Shown here: one piece after another, positions 60,819 through 64,000 of the stretch
How positions within the stretch are numbered: the first letter of the stretch is position 1
Layout of the letters: each line of letters opens with the position of its first letter
Source: Pseudomonas sp. GM18
GTDB lineage: Bacteria; Pseudomonadota; Gammaproteobacteria; Pseudomonadales; Pseudomonadaceae
Assembly (NCBI RefSeq): GCF_000282195.1
Contig: NZ_AKJT01000069.1
Span: 1 to 64,000, forward strand
Direction of reading: 5' to 3'
Length of the DNA: 64,000 nt
Notes under the pieces: generated by a model
Seen by the model: the letters and a program-made list of their open reading frames with translations, nothing else
Databases searched by the model: none
Told to the model about the DNA's origin: nothing
Translations under genes and position numbers: made by a program

Positions 60819-61745
60819 ATGGATAGCAGAACCTTACGCAACCTTATGCGCATCGTGCAGACCGGCTCGTTGTCGGCGGCGGCAGAGCATTCCTTTTTGA
60901 CCGTGCAGGCATTGGCCGCGCAGTTGAACAAGGTCGAAGAGCAGTTCGGTTTTCGGTTGTTTCGTCGCTCCAACAAGGGGCTGACCCTGACCACACAGGG
61001 CACGGAGCTCACGCCCTACATGGACAAAGTGTTGGTCGCCACGCGGCAGCTGGAAGAGAAAGTCGCCGCGCTCAAGGTGCCCGGGCAGCGCACGCTCAAG
61101 GTTGCGCTTAACAACACGCTCTCGACCGACTTCAACCGGCGAATGATCGGACGCCTCATCGAGGTGTTTCCTGATTATCAGCTGGAATTCAGCTACGCCG
61201 AGTCGATGGAAAACCTCAGCAAGTTGAAGAATGAGGACTTCGACCTGGCCGTGCTGATCGGGCCGCAACAGCCGGGGTTACCCAGCATTGCCCTGCCTGA
61301 TGTACAGGTGCAGGTGGTCGGTGCTCATTGCGGTCAGGAAAACGACCCGCTGGTGCTGCTTGGCAACAAGTTTCAGGTTCGGCCGGCCGATGATTGTCCA
61401 TATTCCCACAGCTTCCTGCGCTTTCTCGACGCCGGCCTTGGCAACTACGAGTCAGGCAAGCGGATGATCTATTCCTGCAGCGAAACCCTGACCCTGTCGT
61501 TGATCACGCAAATGGACGGCCTCGGCATGGTTTCCCGTGAGGCGGCCTTGCGTAATGGCCTGACTATTTTCCCGGGTTTCGAGGATTCCCTCGAAGTGCG
61601 GTTGGCGATCAATAATCCCGAGTTGTCGGGCCAGGCCTTGAACGACGTGGTCGATCTGCCACTACATGAACGAGCCGAGCGCAATGTACGCAGCCGTTCC
61701 CACCGCAACGGAGAGAAAGAGGTTTTTGCTGAAATACGCACATAA
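60819..61745 (+). CDS. LysR-family transcriptional regulator
   Basis: This 308-residue regulator has an N-terminal winged HTH (MDSRTLRNLMRIVQTGSLSAAAEHSFLTVQALAAQLNKVEEQFGFRLF). The effector domain follows (RTLKVALNNTLSTDFNRRMIGRLIEVFPDYQLEFSY). The last 28 codons run antisense through the end of azlD, so the natural stop was probably lost. It converges on the azlCD/hydroxylase genes and is a likely regulator of them. Confidence 0.9.
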   Translation: MDSRTLRNLMRIVQTGSLSAAAEHSFLTVQALAAQLNKVEEQFGFRLFRRSNKGLTLTTQGTELTPYMDKVLVATRQLEEKVAALKVPGQRTLKVALNNTLSTDFNRRMIGRLIEVFPDYQLEFSYAESMENLSKLKNEDFDLAVLIGPQQPGLPSIALPDVQVQVVGAHCGQENDPLVLLGNKFQVRPADDCPYSHSFLRFLDAGLGNYESGKRMIYSCSETLTLSLITQMDGLGMVSREAALRNGLTIFPGFEDSLEVRLAINNPELSGQALNDVVDLPLHERAERNVRSRSHRNGEKEVFAEIRT

Positions 61746-61979
61746 CAACGTCGGAATGGCTGCATAAAATTCCGGGCGATCGAGCTGCACATGCTGATCC
61801 TTGATCAACAGGGGCGTGAGGCTGATGGCAGCCACGATCGCCACCGGCAGGTATTCCAGCGCCCGGGCAACCAGGGGTGGCCAATGATCGGTGTTCACCT
61901 GCAGCGGCAACGCGCGCGGCAGGAATGTCACGGCCATCATCAGCGCGACGACCAGGATCAGGAACGTTTGGTCAGGCAT
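61662..61979 (-). CDS. azlD: Branched-chain amino acid exporter subunit AzlD
   Basis: This 105-residue protein has three to four membrane segments (LILVVALMMAVTFLPRALPL, EYLPVAIVAAISLTPLLI, NLFLSVAVGTAAYIALGSF). It pairs with AzlC as a small-subunit exporter of branched-chain amino acids. The ATG at 61979 lies within the end of azlC (22-base overlap). Its 3' end overlaps the LysR gene tail to tail. Confidence 0.9.
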   Translation of the reverse strand: MPDQTFLILVVALMMAVTFLPRALPLQVNTDHWPPLVARALEYLPVAIVAAISLTPLLIKDQHVQLDRPEFYAAIPTLLCAYFSKNLFLSVAVGTAAYIALGSFM

Positions 61980-62674
61980 ACACCCACTCCGCAGCCCACG
62001 AATGTGGCGATGAACACGTTGAAGGGTGAGTTGCCGATCAGGCTCAGCGCCCCCATGCAAGCGACCGCGGCCAGTGCGGCGATCAGTTTGTTGCGGGTGT
62101 TGCAGAGCGATACCAACACGTAGAGCATCATCGCGGTCAGCGCATAGTCGAGCTGATATTTGATCAAGTGCGCCGCGTACTGCGCGCAGATCGCCCCCAG
62201 CAAACCGCCGAGCACCCACGAGGTGTGGCAATACAGATTGAAGCCGATCAGGTAACGCACATTGACCGGTGAGCCCTTGCCCAGTTTGACGCTGTGGAAG
62301 GCGAACGATTCATCGGTCAGCCCACCGGCATAACACCAGCGCTCCAGACGACTGAGCCCCAGCGCTTGCAGGGCCTTGGCCATATAGACCGACATCAGCA
62401 TGTGCCGCGCATTGATCAGAAACGTGGTGAGGATGATGGTGGTCAGCGACGCGCCGCTGGAGATCAGCGCCAGGGCGGCGAACTGCGAGGCACCGGCGTA
62501 GACGAACAGGCACATCGCGACCGGCAGCCACACGGGCAACCCGGCATTGACGGCCATCAAACCGAACACAAACGACACCGTGAAGTAGCCCGCAACAACC
62601 GGGCTGGCTTCAGCAAACGTGCGCGAGGGCTGGGGGTCGACCATCAGCGGCTGGCTGCTGGACGTCTCATTCAT
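61958..62674 (-). CDS. azlC: Branched-chain amino acid exporter subunit AzlC
   Basis: This 238-residue inner-membrane protein has about six to seven spans and the AzlC pattern: SPVVAGYFTVSFVFGLMAVNAGL, GASQFAALALISSGASLTTIILTTFLINARH and SLIGNSPFNVFIATFVGCG. Its start overlaps the GNAT gene's stop (ATGA at 62671-62674). Confidence 0.93.
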   Translation of the reverse strand: MNETSSSQPLMVDPQPSRTFAEASPVVAGYFTVSFVFGLMAVNAGLPVWLPVAMCLFVYAGASQFAALALISSGASLTTIILTTFLINARHMLMSVYMAKALQALGLSRLERWCYAGGLTDESFAFHSVKLGKGSPVNVRYLIGFNLYCHTSWVLGGLLGAICAQYAAHLIKYQLDYALTAMMLYVLVSLCNTRNKLIAALAAVACMGALSLIGNSPFNVFIATFVGCGVGVCLTKRS

Positions 62675-63117
62675 AGATCCCTCTCAAAGGTAGTTTCGCC
62701 GCGCGGCTCACAAAAGCCCTGGGCACTCCAAAAACGTTTGCCGGCAAGGTTAGCATCGTCGACAAACAGGAACATCCGCAGCACACCCACCCGTTTCATG
62801 TCCGCCGAGGCCGCTTCCACCAGGCGCTGACCGACGCCCTGGCTGCGATACATCGGGCTCACCGCCAGGTGATTGATGGTGCCGCGACTGCCGAGCATAC
62901 CGCCCAACACCGCGCCGACCACTTCGCCACGGACATCGAGCGCGAGGAACGCGGTGGTAGTTTTCTGCACCAACACACCGCGCAGGCATTTGGCGTCCTG
63001 CCATTCACAGAACGACACCTCTTCGAACTGCCGAAAGAAGCGCTCCAGACGTTGGGCGTCCTTGGCCGTCGCCCGTCGCAGCATCACCGGTGCAGGGCAC
63101 TCGGCGATGTTCATCAT
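62671..63117 (-). CDS. GNAT-family N-acetyltransferase
   Basis: This 148-residue acetyltransferase has the acetyl-CoA motif YRSQGVGQRLVEAA (Q/RxxGxG/A) and the strand LAVSPMYR before it. It acts between the hydroxylase and azlC genes, with ATGA overlap to azlC, so its substrate may be an amino acid or its hydroxy derivative. The ATG at 63117 starts MMNIAECPAPVMLRRAT; the frame upstream is not used. Confidence 0.85.
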   Translation of the reverse strand: MMNIAECPAPVMLRRATAKDAQRLERFFRQFEEVSFCEWQDAKCLRGVLVQKTTTAFLALDVRGEVVGAVLGGMLGSRGTINHLAVSPMYRSQGVGQRLVEAASADMKRVGVLRMFLFVDDANLAGKRFWSAQGFCEPRGETTFERDL

Positions 63118-63130
63118 GGGGTCGAGCTGT

Positions 63131-63877
63131 TCAGCGAACAATGTCGAAAGCGGTCCCGGGCCGCGAGAAGGAAATGGCCAGAATCTGCCGATAGGCCATT
63201 TCGTGAGCATGGGTGTTGCGCGCCGGTGTCACGTAGTGACGCATGTCGCGATCGAGGAAGTAGGTGGTGTCGAGGATTTCCAGATAAGTCGTTGCCGCCA
63301 ACTGTTCCTCTTGGACCGAATACAAACGACTCTCCGCCCCGTCAACATTGTTGCGACCCCAGAAATGCACACCGCTGAACGGATAACCGTCGCAGTGAAT
63401 ACCTTCCGGGGTAATTTCCAGTTGCTTGCCCGGCTTGATCTCGATGCGGATCTGATGAATCTGGCATTGCCAGATTTCGTCGTGCAACTCCGGTGGTAAT
63501 ACGTGTTTGTACACCTCGAAATCCGCATCGATGAGGCTGCGCATCACCGGCGAATTGATGACTTCATTGGAGAAGTCCTGGAAGTGCCGCTCCAGTCCAC
63601 CGACATAGCTGTTGTTGGCCTTCGATTGGATATAGGCGCGGTGTTCCAATTGCTTCAGGTCACGGGTGACCGGGTTGTATTCGAAATCGCTGTAACGACG
63701 GAAACGCATGCCCGCATCGGCCTGGCCGTAATAACTGTCCGGCTCCATGCTTTCCCAACTTTTGGTCAGTCTGACGAAGTCGGAAAAATGACCGAAGAGA
63801 TTGAAGTCGGCTCCCTGGACGTTGACATATTTGTCGCGCCGTAGCGATTCGCCAACTTCTCTGTTCAACACGATCAT
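63131..63877 (-). CDS. 2-oxoglutarate/Fe(II) amino acid hydroxylase (BsmA/IDO-like)
   Basis: This 248-residue dioxygenase of the 2OG-Fe_Oxy_2 (BsmA) group has His161-x-Asp163 in EGIHCDGYPFSGVHFWGR. A distal His214 lies in RDMRHYVTP, the same 53-residue spacing as in isoleucine dioxygenase. A later Arg in AYRQILAISFSRP may bind 2-oxoglutarate. Characterised relatives hydroxylate free Ile, Leu or Met. It is the first gene of an operon with a GNAT and AzlCD, 13 bases before the GNAT start, pointing to a hydroxy amino acid that is exported. Confidence 0.88.
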   Translation of the reverse strand: MIVLNREVGESLRRDKYVNVQGADFNLFGHFSDFVRLTKSWESMEPDSYYGQADAGMRFRRYSDFEYNPVTRDLKQLEHRAYIQSKANNSYVGGLERHFQDFSNEVINSPVMRSLIDADFEVYKHVLPPELHDEIWQCQIHQIRIEIKPGKQLEITPEGIHCDGYPFSGVHFWGRNNVDGAESRLYSVQEEQLAATTYLEILDTTYFLDRDMRHYVTPARNTHAHEMAYRQILAISFSRPGTAFDIVR

Positions 63878-64000
63878 TACTAGGTCTCCGCTGCATTTAG
63901 CGGCCTAATCTAGTAGGTGCCGGATTGACGGCCCATGAGAAAGAATTTCAGGCATATCAAGCGTTGCTTGAAACGCAGGATGAAGTTGCTTCAATTCGAC

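Noticed and set aside
60518..61012. 164-codon minus-strand frame
   Set aside because: It overlaps the LysR HTH antisense and spans a terminator; unlikely to be a gene.

Overview
The window is a stretch of chromosome from a Pseudomonas, most likely the P. fluorescens group. The evidence is high-GC coding sequence, dispersed REP-type palindromes typical of that group, and a core gene order (typA-thiI-glnA-ntrBC-trmL-secB-grxC-gpmI-envC-ctpA-hisFAHB-mutY-yggX-tRNA-Phe) that I recall from Pseudomonas chromosomes. All names are from reading the sequence; no database search was run.

Positions 1-42,219 are mostly core. First come a partial DUF2339 membrane protein, glycogen phosphorylase, a YkgJ-type cysteine-cluster protein, BipA/TypA and ThiI. 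A nitrogen-control block follows: glnA with a sigma-54 promoter, a periplasmic chorismate mutase, two DUF4124 proteins, and ntrBC with its own NtrC site and sigma-54-like promoter. Downstream of ntrC lies a sigma-54-driven small RNA of three repeated modules, matching the position and architecture of NrsZ. Then come trmL, a secB-grxC-rhodanese operon, gpmI-envC-ctpA-YibQ type deacetylase, and the his operon (hisB-hisH-DUF2164-hisA-hisF). An OFA-family transporter, AsmA-mutY-yggX, tRNA-Phe, a YhcG-type PDDEXK protein, two lysine-rich tandem paralogs, an amino acid permease and a complete basic/polar amino acid ABC transporter complete this part.

Positions 42,776 to about 51,540 (or 52,680) form a genomic island at the 3' end of tRNA-Thr(TGT). 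It has a P4-type tyrosine integrase, an AlbA_2/ATPase-fold protein between two copies of the integrase 3' end, a DnaA-box cluster, strong hairpins and a candidate pseudoknotted RNA. It also holds an ICE-type integrase-domain gene broken by one in-frame TAA, a coupled small gene, and a primase-helicase protein resembling TOTE conflict systems. An imperfect copy of the tRNA 3' end plus terminator occurs at 51,511, and the terminator part recurs at 52,631.

Positions 52,701-60,187 are accessory. They hold an atypical SDR, a DsbA/FrnE oxidoreductase and a 4-OT tautomerase, then an orphan P-loop ATPase behind palindromic operators. Next is an AT-rich three-gene cassette led by a TIGR04255-like protein with ATGA overlaps at both junctions. 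A decayed HTH antitoxin, a DUF3077 gene with a coupled 28-codon leader and structured 5' region, and a RES-Xre toxin-antitoxin pair follow. Positions 60,819-63,877 form an amino acid module: a LysR regulator, the AzlCD exporter, a GNAT and a 2-oxoglutarate/Fe(II) amino acid hydroxylase. The best candidates for undescribed biology are the TIGR04255 cassette, the island RNA near 47,359-47,449 and the DUF3077 leader region.
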